From Polynucleobacter sp. TUM22923 (GTDB taxonomy: Bacteria; Pseudomonadota; Gammaproteobacteria; Burkholderiales; Burkholderiaceae): a stretch of 64,000 nucleotides of DNA. Made by a program: the position numbers and the translations under genes. The stretch spans positions 434,001 through 498,000 of the forward strand of contig NZ_AP027274.1 in assembly GCF_030295705.1 (NCBI RefSeq), given 5' to 3'. The number at the start of each line of letters is the position of its first letter. Position 1 is the stretch's first letter. The notes under the pieces were generated by a model. That model searched no databases. It saw only the letters and a list, made by a program, of their open reading frames with translations, and had not been told where the DNA came from. Positions 50,578 through 59,115 of the stretch are shown here, piece after piece.

Positions 50578-50635
50578 GGCTCAATCTTCTCAAAGTGTTG
50601 AGCCTCCTCAAAACTCGGGGCGATTCAAGCTGACG

Positions 50636-50669
50636 CGGTCACAAATTTGTCACGAAGTTTCATTATATT
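50636..50669 (+). promoter_or_regulatory. Pho box and -10 element of the phosphatase operon
   Basis: CGGTCAC and TTGTCAC at 50636-50642 and 50647-50653 are separated by AAAT, which copies the PhoB consensus (CTGTCAT, A/T-rich four, CTGTCAC) with an 11-base period. A weaker third half-site, TTTCATT, follows at 50658. A -10-like TATATT at 50664 begins ten bases after the box, the spacing at which PhoB replaces the -35 contact. The first gene starts 29 bases downstream. Phosphate-starvation control is therefore likely. Confidence 0.7.
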
Positions 50670-50698
50670 CAATTGTTCTAATTTTTAACTGATTAGCC

Positions 50699-51271
50699 AT
50701 GCTGTTTTATTTACTACGTCAGTATCGATTTTTCAGACATCCTTGCGCTGGTAGCTCACGGTTGAGGCTGCTGCTGTCTTTCGCAACGTGTCTATTTGCT
50801 TGCTTCAGTGTCAGCGCACAAGTTAAAGAAAATGTGCCCCCAACACTGCTTTTTTCTGACTTCTACCACCAACCCATTGCGCCTACCGGTCCCGAAATGA
50901 AGAGCACTCTGCGGCAAGCAGATGGCCGCGTGGTTCGGATAGCTGGTTACATGGTCAAACAAGAAGTACCCAGCTTGGGGCGGTTCATGTTCGCAGCCCG
51001 ACCGGTTTCCATGAGCGAGCACGCCGACGGCGATGCAGATGATCTACCCGCTGCCTTGGTAACGGTTTATCTAGATCCAGAGCTGAAAGATTGGATTGCG
51101 ACCCACAAATCAGGACTGATTGCTCTAACCGGTTTGCTCAATGTCGGGCGCCTTGAAGAAAGCGATGGCCGAGTTTCTTGGGTACGCATGCACCTAACAC
51201 CTGAGGCAACCCGCGGAATGAATGCCATTGAACTGGCTAACCATTTTCACGCCCAGCAGCACAGACATTAG
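50699..51271 (+). CDS. Exported protein of unknown function in a Pho-regulated operon
   Basis: The 190-residue product has a long basic and hydrophobic N-terminus that looks like a signal peptide, with cleavage near residue 40 (FSVSA). The mature part is small and beta-rich: LLFSDFYHQPIAP, VVRIAGYMVKQEVPSLGRFMFAARP, an acidic loop, and ALVTVYLDPELKDW, then GLIALTGLLNVGRLEESDGRVSWVRMHL. The layout resembles the small periplasmic DUF3299-type beta proteins, but I cannot confirm a family. It is first in a probable operon with alkaline phosphatase (86 bases apart) behind a Pho box, so a link to phosphate scavenging is likely. Confidence 0.6.
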   Translation: MLFYLLRQYRFFRHPCAGSSRLRLLLSFATCLFACFSVSAQVKENVPPTLLFSDFYHQPIAPTGPEMKSTLRQADGRVVRIAGYMVKQEVPSLGRFMFAARPVSMSEHADGDADDLPAALVTVYLDPELKDWIATHKSGLIALTGLLNVGRLEESDGRVSWVRMHLTPEATRGMNAIELANHFHAQQHRH

Positions 51272-51357
51272 TAATTCGTCGCAAACGGTCGCCACACTTT
51301 TTCCTGCCCTTTGGCTTTTAGCTCACCCCAGTTCTTCACCTTCAAATTTGTTTGCAT

Positions 51358-53412
51358 ATGAAAAAATTAAATACCAAGTTTTGTCAGCTCGTGCCCGTCG
51401 CCCTCAGCCTGTTTGTTGCCAGTACTTCTCAAGCTGCGCCGGCCGTCACTCGCCTGACGCCGCCCAGTGAGCTGTTCAGCTCGGGTAAAGCAGCTCCGGT
51501 AATTGCGCGATTCTTGCCGGGGCAACGCTTTGACCTGCAAGCAACCATTCGTCCCGACGCTGCTGACAAGACCATCAGCAACGCTAAATTCGCTATCAAC
51601 GGCAAAACTGTTGATGTGAATGTGGCGCTGAAAGTCTGTGCCGACAGCTGCAAAAAAGACATCCCCGCAAATGCAACGTTGGCCACCAGTCGCGCCGTCA
51701 GCGTAGATAAACCTGGAATGTACACCTTGACGGTCACGGCCACCCAAAGCGATGGGCAAACGGTGACTGCGACAGGCAACTTTGAAGTGGTGCCCTTGCT
51801 AAGCGGCTTGAGCGTCGGTCAAAAAGTGAAAAATATCATCATCATGTTTGGTGACGGTATGGGTGCAGCACAGCGTACCGGTGCCAGAATTGTTGCTGGT
51901 GGTTATGCCCAAGGCAAAGTCATCACCCCGTTGGCAATGGATACCTTCCCGGTGACGGGCATCGTTAAAACCGCGTCCCTTAACTCCATCGTGACGGACT
52001 CCGCCCCCGGCATGTCCGCCTACGTTTCAGGTAACAAAAATAACAACAACGAGGAAGGTGTGTTTCCCGACGATACGCTGGACTTTTTTGACAATCCGCG
52101 TATTGAATACTTAAGTGAGTATTTGCACCGGCTACAGGGTAAAGCGCTGGGAATTGTCACCACCGCTGACGTGTTTGATGCCACCCCAGCAGCCAATGCG
52201 ATACACACCAGCAACCGCGGCGCGGGCACCGGTATCGTGGACCAGTATTTTGATGATCGCAAATTAACCGGCTTGTCGGTGCTCATGGGTGGTGGGCGCA
52301 AGTGGTTTCTGCCCAGTACCACGCCTGGTTCTGCTCGAGGCGATCGGACCGACTATGCTTTTTCCGCATCAGACGCTCATACAGCTGACATCGTTAGGCG
52401 TTGGGGCACAGCACCTGGTGCTTTAGACAAGCAGCGTGATTTACTGGCCGAGTTTCAGTCAGCAGGCTTTGTTTATGCGCCCGACAAAAGCGGCTTAGAT
52501 ACCGTTGATGTGAAAAAAGTCGATAAGTTGTTGGGTTTGTTTTCACACTCCAACATGAACGTGGCGTTGGACAAAATGAACGGTAGGCGCAGCAAAGCCA
52601 GCAGCCTTGGAAACTCAGGTAAAAACACTGTTGTTAATGATTACGGCTTTCCCGATCAACCGATGCTCGACGAAATGACAGCCAAGGCTTTGGCTGTTCT
52701 TGGCAAGAAAAAAGAAGGTTTTGTACTGATGGTCGAGGGAGCTTCCATCGACAAGCAGCTGCATGCCATGGACACTGAACGTTGGTTGTTAGACACCATT
52801 GAATTCGACCGAGCCATCAAGCTGGCGCAAGAATTCGCTGCCAAGCGCGGCGACACTTTGGTGATCGTTACGGCAGATCACGAAGCTGGCGGCGCGGCAT
52901 TGATTGGCGGGTCCAAGGTCAGCGATGCGCGTTTACAAGAGTTGGTTCGTGAAGGCGGGGGCAACGCATTGCGCGATAAAGTAGTGGGGTTGTATGAAGA
53001 AGCTGGCTTTCCCAAATACCGACTCGCCAACGACGGCTACCCGGAGACCACGGACATTGACAACCGCATGCTGGTGGGATATGGAGCCAATTCCGACCGT
53101 TCGGAAGACTATCTGACCAACCCCTTGCCCCTGCAAGACAGTCAGCAGCCGTTCGTTAAAGAGCAACCTTTGGCCGCTTACCCTGCGAATCCTACAAAAC
53201 GCGATCTTGAAGGCAAATACTCAGTAACCGGCCAAGTTCCTGGCAGCAGCGCAGCTCACACCGCTGACGACGTACCGCTATCGGCTTTTGGCCCAGGTGC
53301 TTATGCTTTCACTGGCACGATTGACAACACCGACGTGTTCTTCAAACTTGCACAAGCGGCTTTAAAAGGGGTTTTAGTCCCCAAAGAATTCATGCCCAAG
53401 CCCAAGCGTTGA
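51358..53412 (+). CDS. Alkaline phosphatase (PhoA superfamily), exported
   Basis: This enzyme releases phosphate from organic monoesters in the periplasm. From the ATG at 51358 it is 684 residues with a signal peptide ending STSQAA (about residue 27). An extra N-terminal beta domain of about 125 residues precedes the catalytic domain. Metal-binding FGDGMG has Asp166; the nucleophile is Ser215 in IVTDSAPG. Later ligands include MVEGASIDKQLH and TADHEAGG, and the C-terminal part has the His in SSAAHTADDVPL. All expected zinc and magnesium ligands appear to be present. It is longer than E. coli PhoA because of the N-terminal domain and a C-terminal insert. The upstream Pho box implies induction at low phosphate. 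Confidence 0.92.
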   Translation: MKKLNTKFCQLVPVALSLFVASTSQAAPAVTRLTPPSELFSSGKAAPVIARFLPGQRFDLQATIRPDAADKTISNAKFAINGKTVDVNVALKVCADSCKKDIPANATLATSRAVSVDKPGMYTLTVTATQSDGQTVTATGNFEVVPLLSGLSVGQKVKNIIIMFGDGMGAAQRTGARIVAGGYAQGKVITPLAMDTFPVTGIVKTASLNSIVTDSAPGMSAYVSGNKNNNNEEGVFPDDTLDFFDNPRIEYLSEYLHRLQGKALGIVTTADVFDATPAANAIHTSNRGAGTGIVDQYFDDRKLTGLSVLMGGGRKWFLPSTTPGSARGDRTDYAFSASDAHTADIVRRWGTAPGALDKQRDLLAEFQSAGFVYAPDKSGLDTVDVKKVDKLLGLFSHSNMNVALDKMNGRRSKASSLGNSGKNTVVNDYGFPDQPMLDEMTAKALAVLGKKKEGFVLMVEGASIDKQLHAMDTERWLLDTIEFDRAIKLAQEFAAKRGDTLVIVTADHEAGGAALIGGSKVSDARLQELVREGGGNALRDKVVGLYEEAGFPKYRLANDGYPETTDIDNRMLVGYGANSDRSEDYLTNPLPLQDSQQPFVKEQPLAAYPANPTKRDLEGKYSVTGQVPGSSAAHTADDVPLSAFGPGAYAFTGTIDNTDVFFKLAQAALKGVLVPKEFMPKPKR

Positions 53413-53499
53413 ATCTTTCATCAGTGATGAGGCGGGCTCGCCGCCTTGTATGTATCGGTGCACCGATGGCTAATGCGCCAAAATACGTCTCGGTGAGGT

Positions 53500-53700
53500 T
53501 TATGGAGGCGGCCGGGTGTTGCCAAGGCTTGTGCTGAGAGGATCAGCAGAGGCTTCTTTGATTTTCTGAGCCGCTGCTCGCTCCTCCCTTTTCTGACGAT
53601 CCAGATAGCGGATTGCACCTTGGGCGAGGATTGCTCCAATGATGGCCATGGGACTTTTTTCAGGGGGTGTGAATTGGGTTTCTGGAAGCTTGGATTTCAT
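53500..53700 (-). CDS. Small basic protein related to the recombinase-module gene
   Basis: The 66-residue protein has a short hydrophobic segment (PMAIIGAILAQGAIRYL) followed by the charged DRQKREERAAAQKIKEAS and a proline-rich tail. GAAGAAGG lies upstream of the ATG. Its core is nearly identical to that of the truncated gene before DUF2924 (50023-50150). I do not recognise the family. Its position near the right border, reading inward, is what would be expected of the first gene of a recombinase module whose other members are now at 47819-50030. Confidence 0.55.
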   Translation of the reverse strand: MKSKLPETQFTPPEKSPMAIIGAILAQGAIRYLDRQKREERAAAQKIKEASADPLSTSLGNTRPPP

Positions 53701-53995
53701 GCCGGTACCTTCTTCAGTTTTAAAGAGGGCCCATGGTTGCTTCCATGCCGACGAGCTATCAAGTCAATCAGTCTTTCTGGAAAACGGCGGGATTGTATAG
53801 CTGGCTCAAAGGCTAGGATGGATCAACCAACCAAAAGCTTATCTCGACGGACACTGGCTGGATTTAGGCTGTTTTTGATGAAGTAGTTTATGCTCCGCCA
53901 GCATCGCCCTGCAAGCCCCTATCTACGGGGTTCTTTCTTTTTTAGGGCTCTGTACCCACCGCTGTACCCACCATTAGGAGCTTTGCAAGTTACAC
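53701..53995. other. Right junction of the island, no gene seen
   Basis: These 295 bases hold no convincing ORF. They contain CTCCGCCA at 53893-53900, identical to the last eight bases of tRNA-Ser, and a direct repeat TGTACCCACC at 53951 and 53963 (12-base period). Short repeated GTACCC/GGGTAC sequences are common next to attachment sites of tRNA-targeting integrases, so this is probably the right end (inference). Sequence near 53951-53995 leads directly into recQ. Confidence 0.45.
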
Positions 53996-55831
53996 ATGAA
54001 TCAAATCCATCAAGTTCTTCGTCATGTTTTTGGTTTTGATCAGTTTCGCGGCACCCAAGAGTCTATCGTCCAACATGTAGTTGATGGCGGTGATGCGCTA
54101 GTGCTGATGCCAACCGGTGCCGGTAAATCTTTGTGTTATCAAATTCCTTCGATTACCCGTGCTGGGGTTGGGGTGATTGTTTCCCCTTTAATTGCACTTA
54201 TGCAAAATCAGGTTGATGCGCTGACCCAGTTAGGGGTAAAGGCTGCGTTCTTAAACTCCAGTCTTGATGCACAAGAATCCCAATTAGTAACTAGTCGATT
54301 GTTGGCTGGGGACTTAGATTTAATCTATGTCGCGCCTGAGCGCCTGCTTAGTAATAGCTTTTTATTTACCCTGGATAAGTTAAATGCTAGCTCTGGCATT
54401 GCATTGTTTGCTATTGATGAGGCGCATTGTGTCTCGCAGTGGGGTCACGATTTTCGTCCAGAGTATCGGCAATTAACAATCCTGCATGAACGCTTTCCAA
54501 ATGTACCGAGGATTGCGTTAACAGCGACCGCAGATGCGCCTACTCGAGCAGAAATCGTAGAGCGTTTATCCCTGGAGTCTGCCAAACAATTTGTTTCTAG
54601 TTTTGATAGGCCAAATATTCGGTATCGGGTGCTACAAAAAAATAGCGCTAAACAACAGTTAGAGCAGTTTTTAGAAGCGGAGCACTCAGACGATTGCGGC
54701 ATTATTTATTGCTTATCTCGCCGCAGTGTGGAGGATACCGCGCAGTGGTTTGTAGATCGTGGTTGGGATGCGATGCCCTATCACGCCGGCTTAAGTATCG
54801 AAATCCGCAATGCCAATCAAAAGCGTTTTTTGCGTGAAGAAGGTGTCATCATGGTTGCCACGGTAGCGTTCGGCATGGGGATTGATAAACCCAACGTTCG
54901 TTTTGTGGCCCACCTCGATTTGCCTAAAAGCATGGAGGGCTACTATCAAGAAACCGGTCGGGCTGGTCGCGATGGCTTACCTGCAAATGCTTGGATGGCC
55001 TATGGTTTAGGGGATGTTGTGAATCTGCGGCAGATGGTGGACTCTGGTGAGGCTTCTGAAGATCGCAAAAGAGTAGAGCGTCAAAAGCTCAATGCTCTCT
55101 TGGGTTATTGCGAATCCATTACTTGCCGACATCAAGGTATCTTGCGATATTTTGGTGAAGCACATCCTGGGAAATGCAATCACTGTGATAACTGTTTGGA
55201 GCCCGTTGCAACGTGGAATGCAACGCAAGAGGTGCAAAAAGCGCTATCTTGCGTTTATCGAACAGGGCAGCAGTTTGGTGTAACCCATTTAATTGATGTT
55301 TTGCTTGGCAAGTCTACGCCGCGCATTCAGCAATATTTTCATCAAAGTGTCAGTACGTTTGGCATTGGCCAAGAACTCAATCAAGCACAGTGGAGTAGCA
55401 TCTACCGTCAATTGGTGGCGGGAGGTTATCTAGATGCCGATATTGCTTCTTATGGCGGTTTAAAGCTGGTTAGCGCGATGGCTCTACCTATATTGCGTGG
55501 CGAGCAAGAGATTTGGTTGCGTAAAGATCCTGCCAGTGTAAAGACTAAGGCTGCTAAGGTGGGAGGCGTCAAAGCAGCGGTTTACTCATTTACGAATGCT
55601 GCCGAAGAAACGCTGTGGTTGGCCCTAAAAGCAAAAAGAACAGACTTGGCCCGAGAGCAAGGCGTTCCCCCTTATGTCATTTTTCATGACAGCACCTTGC
55701 AGGAGATTATGAAAATCGCCCCAAGAAATTTGCAAGAATTTAGTCACATTAGCGGGGTAGGTCGGGCTAAATTAGAGCGCTATGGCACTCAATTTATTGA
55801 TGTGGTCGAAGAGATTCTCTCGGGGGATTGA
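53996..55831 (+). CDS. recQ: ATP-dependent DNA helicase RecQ
   Basis: RecQ is a 3'-5' DNA helicase of recombination repair and replication-fork restart. The 611-residue product has Walker [31 protein letters not shown], a second motor lobe with [10 protein letters not shown], and the RecQ C-terminal zinc site (four cysteines in CRHQ and CNHCDNC near 375-400). A winged helix and a C-terminal HRDC domain (about 530-611) follow. Full-length and normal. It is the first host-like gene after the island. Confidence 0.96.
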   Translation: MNQIHQVLRHVFGFDQFRGTQESIVQHVVDGGDALVLMPTGAGKSLCYQIPSITRAGVGVIVSPLIALMQNQVDALTQLGVKAAFLNSSLDAQESQLVTSRLLAGDLDLIYVAPERLLSNSFLFTLDKLNASSGIALFAIDEAHCVSQWGHDFRPEYRQLTILHERFPNVPRIALTATADAPTRAEIVERLSLESAKQFVSSFDRPNIRYRVLQKNSAKQQLEQFLEAEHSDDCGIIYCLSRRSVEDTAQWFVDRGWDAMPYHAGLSIEIRNANQKRFLREEGVIMVATVAFGMGIDKPNVRFVAHLDLPKSMEGYYQETGRAGRDGLPANAWMAYGLGDVVNLRQMVDSGEASEDRKRVERQKLNALLGYCESITCRHQGILRYFGEAHPGKCNHCDNCLEPVATWNATQEVQKALSCVYRTGQQFGVTHLIDVLLGKSTPRIQQYFHQSVSTFGIGQELNQAQWSSIYRQLVAGGYLDADIASYGGLKLVSAMALPILRGEQEIWLRKDPASVKTKAAKVGGVKAAVYSFTNAAEETLWLALKAKRTDLAREQGVPPYVIFHDSTLQEIMKIAPRNLQEFSHISGVGRAKLERYGTQFIDVVEEILSGD

Positions 55832-55937
55832 TTATTGGGTCGATTAACTACAGTCAATCATGGTGATCGCGATATTTTGTGCAAAGCAGCATAAAAAAAG
55901 GTAAAATTTAGGGGTTAACCCTTAAAAGGAGGAAAAC

Positions 55938-56084
55938 ATGAACCAACTAAAAAATATATTTACCAATGTATTTTCTGTGTGGAATGAACGCAATAGCTTG
56001 GAAGCCTTTATTGCTAATCATTATCCCCAGTCACATGCAGAGGTAGAGCGTTTAACTAGCCAGTACTTTGGCTCTACTCAGTAA
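55938..56084 (+). CDS. Very small protein (48 residues), possibly DUF3563-like
   Basis: The ATG is preceded by AAAAGGAGG with ideal spacing. The peptide is amphipathic: MNQLKNIFTNVFSVW, then an acidic and aromatic half with SLEAFIANHYPQSHAEVERL and a final TSQYFG. No signal peptide or known catalytic motif is present. A perfect palindrome GGGTTAACCC (55912-55921) sits just before the ribosome site. A second small ORF starts 12 bases downstream and a strong terminator follows, so this is a dedicated small operon. The family assignment is tentative. Confidence 0.55.
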   Translation: MNQLKNIFTNVFSVWNERNSLEAFIANHYPQSHAEVERLTSQYFGSTQ

Positions 56085-56096
56085 AGGAATGTGAAA

Positions 56097-56201
56097 ATGA
56101 AAATTAGAAGCCAATATTTAAACCGTTTACTCGCTGCTTGGATTGAGGCTAGAACAGCCTATATCAAGTGCTACCTCGATCATCATCGAATCGGCAGCTA
56201 A
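56097..56201 (+). CDS. Very small protein (34 residues)
   Basis: The ATG at 56097 has AAAGGA eight bases upstream. The peptide is a single helix-like stretch, YLNRLLAAWIEARTAYIKCYL, with a His/Arg end. It recalls the short DUF1127/YjiS type in its Trp-Arg spacing but lacks the closing motif. It shares a transcript with the 48-residue ORF and ends just before a perfect hairpin. Its coding status is likely but not certain. Confidence 0.45.
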   Translation: MKIRSQYLNRLLAAWIEARTAYIKCYLDHHRIGS

Positions 56202-56220
56202 TAAGAGCCTGATATAACTG

Positions 56221-56262
56221 GTCAAATAAAAACCACCTTCGGGTGGTTTTTATTTGACCTTA
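56221..56262. terminator. Strong hairpin terminator with TTCG loop
   Basis: A perfect 17-bp inverted repeat (GTCAAATAAAAACCACC and its complement) closes on TTCG. The A-run in one arm and T-run in the other let it serve the small-ORF operon from the left and fbpC from the right, since the two converge. Confidence 0.92.
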
Positions 56263-56295
56263 AACACGATCATGTTAGAAACATCAACAGACTGC

Positions 56296-57375
56296 TCAGT
56301 CACTAAAAGTCACTACGTGGTCTGCGACTAAGTGAATACCAATTTTTTCACCAATGGCATGGTCATGATGGCTGGGAACAAAAGCAAAAATCTCTACTCC
56401 TGAGTGTAGCTTGAGGGTGTATAAAAAATCAGCACCCCGAAAGGTTTTTCTAACAACTTCTGCTTGCATTGGGCTGTGGTCATCGTGGACGATATCATCG
56501 GCGCGCAATAAGACATCTATCTCCTGGCCTACTTTATAGACCTGATCTTCTTCTAGCGCCAACTCACCAAGTTCAATGTGCACTTTTCTCTCCTGCTGAA
56601 CAATGCCTTTTACAAAGACGCCGCGACCAATAAAGTCTGCAATGTAGCGATTTACCGGTTTGTGATAAAGCTCATAAGGAGCATCCCATTGCAAAACTTT
56701 GCCATCGGCCATGACCCCCACTTTATCTGCGATAGCAAATGCCTCGAATTGATCATGAGTCACTAAAAGGGCGGTGATTGCATTGCTTTTGAGAATTTCA
56801 CGCATTTCTGTAGCGAGACGTTCTCTTAGGTCGACATCCAAACTGGAGAAGGGTTCATCCAGTAGGATCAAATCGGGCTCAGGAGCCATCGCTCTCGCGA
56901 GTGCTACACGCTGCTGTTGGCCGCCACTAAGTTCGTGTGGATAGGCTTTTTCTTTATTTAATAGCAATACTCGCTTAAGCCACTCTTTGGCTACAGAAGC
57001 CCTTTTTTCATTAGGGAGATGGTGTAAGCCAAAAATAATATTTTCCAAGACGGTGAGGTGCGGAAAAAGCGCAAAGTCCTGAAAGACCATACCAATTCGT
57101 CTTTGGTTGGGTGCCAGGTGGATAGATGGGGAACTGACAACCGTATTGCGTAAGAGAATATTCCCGGCTTTGGCGGGCTCAAAACCACAGATCGCTCTGA
57201 GCACTGTAGACTTGCCGCACCCAGAGGAGCCTAGAAGGCAGCCAATTTCACCTTGACGGAGTTCTAAATCAAGACCATTTACGGCGCTGACGTGGCCACG
57301 TCCTTCTCGACTGCGGTAGTCAATTTCTAACCCCTGAATGGATAGGAGTGCTTCAGTAGAATTGGTGTCGATCAT
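56296..57375 (-). CDS. fbpC: Ferric iron ABC transporter ATP-binding protein (FbpC-like)
   Basis: This is the ATPase subunit of the iron(III) importer. The 359-residue product has Walker A GSSGCGKST, the signature LSGGQQQRVALARAMAPEPD with Walker B LILLDEPFSSLD, and the switch His in LLVTHD. The remaining 110 or so residues form the regulatory TOBE-type domain (VLLRADDIVHDDHS) typical of FbpC and other iron or sulphate ATPases. It is divergent from the permease gene, 50 bases apart, so the two strands share one control region. The iron assignment relies on the linked binding protein. Confidence 0.88.
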   Translation of the reverse strand: MIDTNSTEALLSIQGLEIDYRSREGRGHVSAVNGLDLELRQGEIGCLLGSSGCGKSTVLRAICGFEPAKAGNILLRNTVVSSPSIHLAPNQRRIGMVFQDFALFPHLTVLENIIFGLHHLPNEKRASVAKEWLKRVLLLNKEKAYPHELSGGQQQRVALARAMAPEPDLILLDEPFSSLDVDLRERLATEMREILKSNAITALLVTHDQFEAFAIADKVGVMADGKVLQWDAPYELYHKPVNRYIADFIGRGVFVKGIVQQERKVHIELGELALEEDQVYKVGQEIDVLLRADDIVHDDHSPMQAEVVRKTFRGADFLYTLKLHSGVEIFAFVPSHHDHAIGEKIGIHLVADHVVTFSD

Positions 57376-57425
57376 TTTCTCATTGGCGCTAATGGTTTAA
57401 TACAGAGCTAGAGTCTAAACGGATT

Positions 57426-59000
57426 ATGGATTTAATGAACCGAATTGCTGCACTGCTTGCCTTGTTGCTGTTTTTGCCCCTGTTTGGCTTGGCAATGCCA
57501 TTTCTATTTCCGGGTGTTGAAGGTTCCGCCTTGTTGGCAATAGATACGATCAGTCATTTAGGGAATTTTGTGCTCGGAGGGTATGTCATCTCCACTCTGA
57601 TTCTGATCATTGGGGTAGGCTTAGGCGTCTTTATCTTGGGCGTTGGAAATGCTTGGATCATTGCAAGTTATGAGTTTCCAGGAAAGAAGATCTTTGAGTG
57701 GGCGCTTATTTTGCCGCTGGCTGTTCCTACCTATGTCACGGCCTATCTCTTTGTGGACCTCCTGCAGTTTTCTGGTCCTATACAAAGTACTCTGCGCACA
57801 ATGCTTGGAGCTGAGTCACTTTGGTTTTTTCCCGATCCCCGTTCTTTAGGTGGAGCTATTTGGGCTTTTTCATTTTGCTTATTCCCCTATGTTTATCTCA
57901 TCACCCGTACTGCCTTTTTGGAGCGTAGTGGGCGACTTATAGAAGTTTCTGAAACGCTGGGATATAGCCATCTTCAGGCATTGACTAAGCTGGTATTACC
58001 AATGGCAAGGCCGGCAATTTTTGCAGGCATGGCTTTGGCCTTGATGGAGGTGTTGGCAGACTTTGGCGCCGTCTCTTATTTTGGTGTGCAAACTTTTGCC
58101 ACCGGCATCTTCAAGGCTTGGCTCTCGTTTGGTGATCGCTTAGCTGCAATTCAGCTTGCCTTAGGCCTGTTGAGTTTTGTTTTACTGATCTTTTTCTTTG
58201 AGCAGCATAGTCGCTCTCAGTTGCGCTATGCCTCTTCATCCGAAAGTAGGTTGACTCCTAAAATATTAAGTGGAGGCAGTCGTTTCTTTGCCTTTACATT
58301 TTGTGGCCTAACTCTCCTTTTCGGTTTCTTAATGCCAGCTGCTGCGCTGCTTCAGTTACTCTATAAGCAGGGGCTCAGTATCGATATACGGTATTTCAGT
58401 TGGTTAGGAAATTCCTTATTTGCAGCTGCTGGAACAGCCTTACTTTCAGTGGTGTTGGCACTATTTTTTGCCTATGCAGTGAGGCTTAGCCCTCGCTTAG
58501 CCTGGGTAAATCGTTTGCTTGGATTTGGTTACGCATTACCGGGCGCAGTCCTGGCAATTGGCGTGCTTTCTTTTCTTGAGACCTTTCAATTGGCTTGGTG
58601 GATTTCTAGCAGCATATTGGTATTGGTATATGCCTATGTTGTGCGCTTCCTTTCTTCAAGTTTGCAAAGCGTAGAGACGGGGCTCTCTCGCATCACACCA
58701 TCGATGGATGGTTCTGCCGCGCTGTTAGGGCTGTCTAAGATTCAAATACTGAGAAAAGTGCATGTACCCTTACTCAAACGCAGCCTAATTACTGCCGGTC
58801 TATTTGTATTTGTAGATGTAATGAAGGAGTTGCCCGCAACCTTGCTTTTGCGCCCCTTTAACTTTGATACTTTAGCTGTAGCTACCTATCAGTTGGCGGC
58901 TGATGAGCGGCTTGCAGAATTAGCTTTGCCATCCTTAACGATTGTTTTGGTTGGACTTTTCCCCGTTTTATTGCTATCGAGAGTGATATCCAAATCCTGA
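57426..59000 (+). CDS. fbpB: Ferric iron ABC transporter permease (FbpB-like)
   Basis: The 524-residue inner-membrane protein has about 12 helices, formed by two fused copies of the binding-protein-dependent permease domain. EAA-type loops that touch the ATPase occur in each half: EVSETLGYSHLQALTKLVLPMARP near residue 178, and SAALLGLSKIQILRKVHVPLLKRS near 438. The fused layout is typical of FbpB/ThiP-class iron permeases. It precedes the binding-protein gene by about 115 bases containing a separate promoter. Confidence 0.9.
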   Translation: MDLMNRIAALLALLLFLPLFGLAMPFLFPGVEGSALLAIDTISHLGNFVLGGYVISTLILIIGVGLGVFILGVGNAWIIASYEFPGKKIFEWALILPLAVPTYVTAYLFVDLLQFSGPIQSTLRTMLGAESLWFFPDPRSLGGAIWAFSFCLFPYVYLITRTAFLERSGRLIEVSETLGYSHLQALTKLVLPMARPAIFAGMALALMEVLADFGAVSYFGVQTFATGIFKAWLSFGDRLAAIQLALGLLSFVLLIFFFEQHSRSQLRYASSSESRLTPKILSGGSRFFAFTFCGLTLLFGFLMPAAALLQLLYKQGLSIDIRYFSWLGNSLFAAAGTALLSVVLALFFAYAVRLSPRLAWVNRLLGFGYALPGAVLAIGVLSFLETFQLAWWISSSILVLVYAYVVRFLSSSLQSVETGLSRITPSMDGSAALLGLSKIQILRKVHVPLLKRSLITAGLFVFVDVMKELPATLLLRPFNFDTLAVATYQLAADERLAELALPSLTIVLVGLFPVLLLSRVISKS

Positions 59001-59043
59001 GGTGACTGTCCATATCCTAGTCCGTAATTTACCCCTGCCTTTC

Positions 59044-59076
59044 TTAATTGATAATCATTCGTATTTATGCTACATT
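59044..59076 (+). promoter_or_regulatory. Promoter with Fur-like box upstream of fbpA
   Basis: TTGATA at 59048 and TACATT at 59071 are separated by 17 bases, a good sigma-70 pair. Overlapping the -35, bases 59044-59062 match 12 of 19 positions of the Fur consensus, with an unbroken GATAATCATT. Iron-dependent repression of fbpA by Fur is therefore likely. Confidence 0.6.
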
Positions 59077-59115
59077 TGTATACATCCTATTCTGATTACA
59101 AATACGGCAACATAA

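Larger units (their letters stand above)
50146..50627 (-). mobile_element. IS3-family element, truncated remnant
   Basis: It contains an intact orfA and only the first part of orfB. The likely outer end is near 50625, where the minus strand begins TGAATCGCCCCGAG. The other end, with most of the transposase catalytic domain, is missing. The break against the truncated small gene is between about 50145 and 50185 and cannot be placed more exactly. It cannot move by itself. Confidence 0.7.
33587..53990. mobile_element. Genomic island inserted at tRNA-Ser(CGA)
   Basis: The left edge is the exact 3' end of tRNA-Ser; the right edge lies before recQ and is not precise. The region holds a defence operon, a serine recombinase module, an IS3 remnant and a phosphatase cargo, none of which are housekeeping genes. 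Base composition differs: sample lines at 36001, 40081 and 41461 have 34, 36 and 37 G+C in 60. An 8-bp copy of the tRNA end, CTCCGCCA, recurs at 53893-53900 and may mark the right attachment site. No tyrosine integrase is visible. The only recombinase is a serine type, which does not usually target tRNA genes, so the island is likely composite and has lost its original integrase (inference). Confidence 0.75.
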
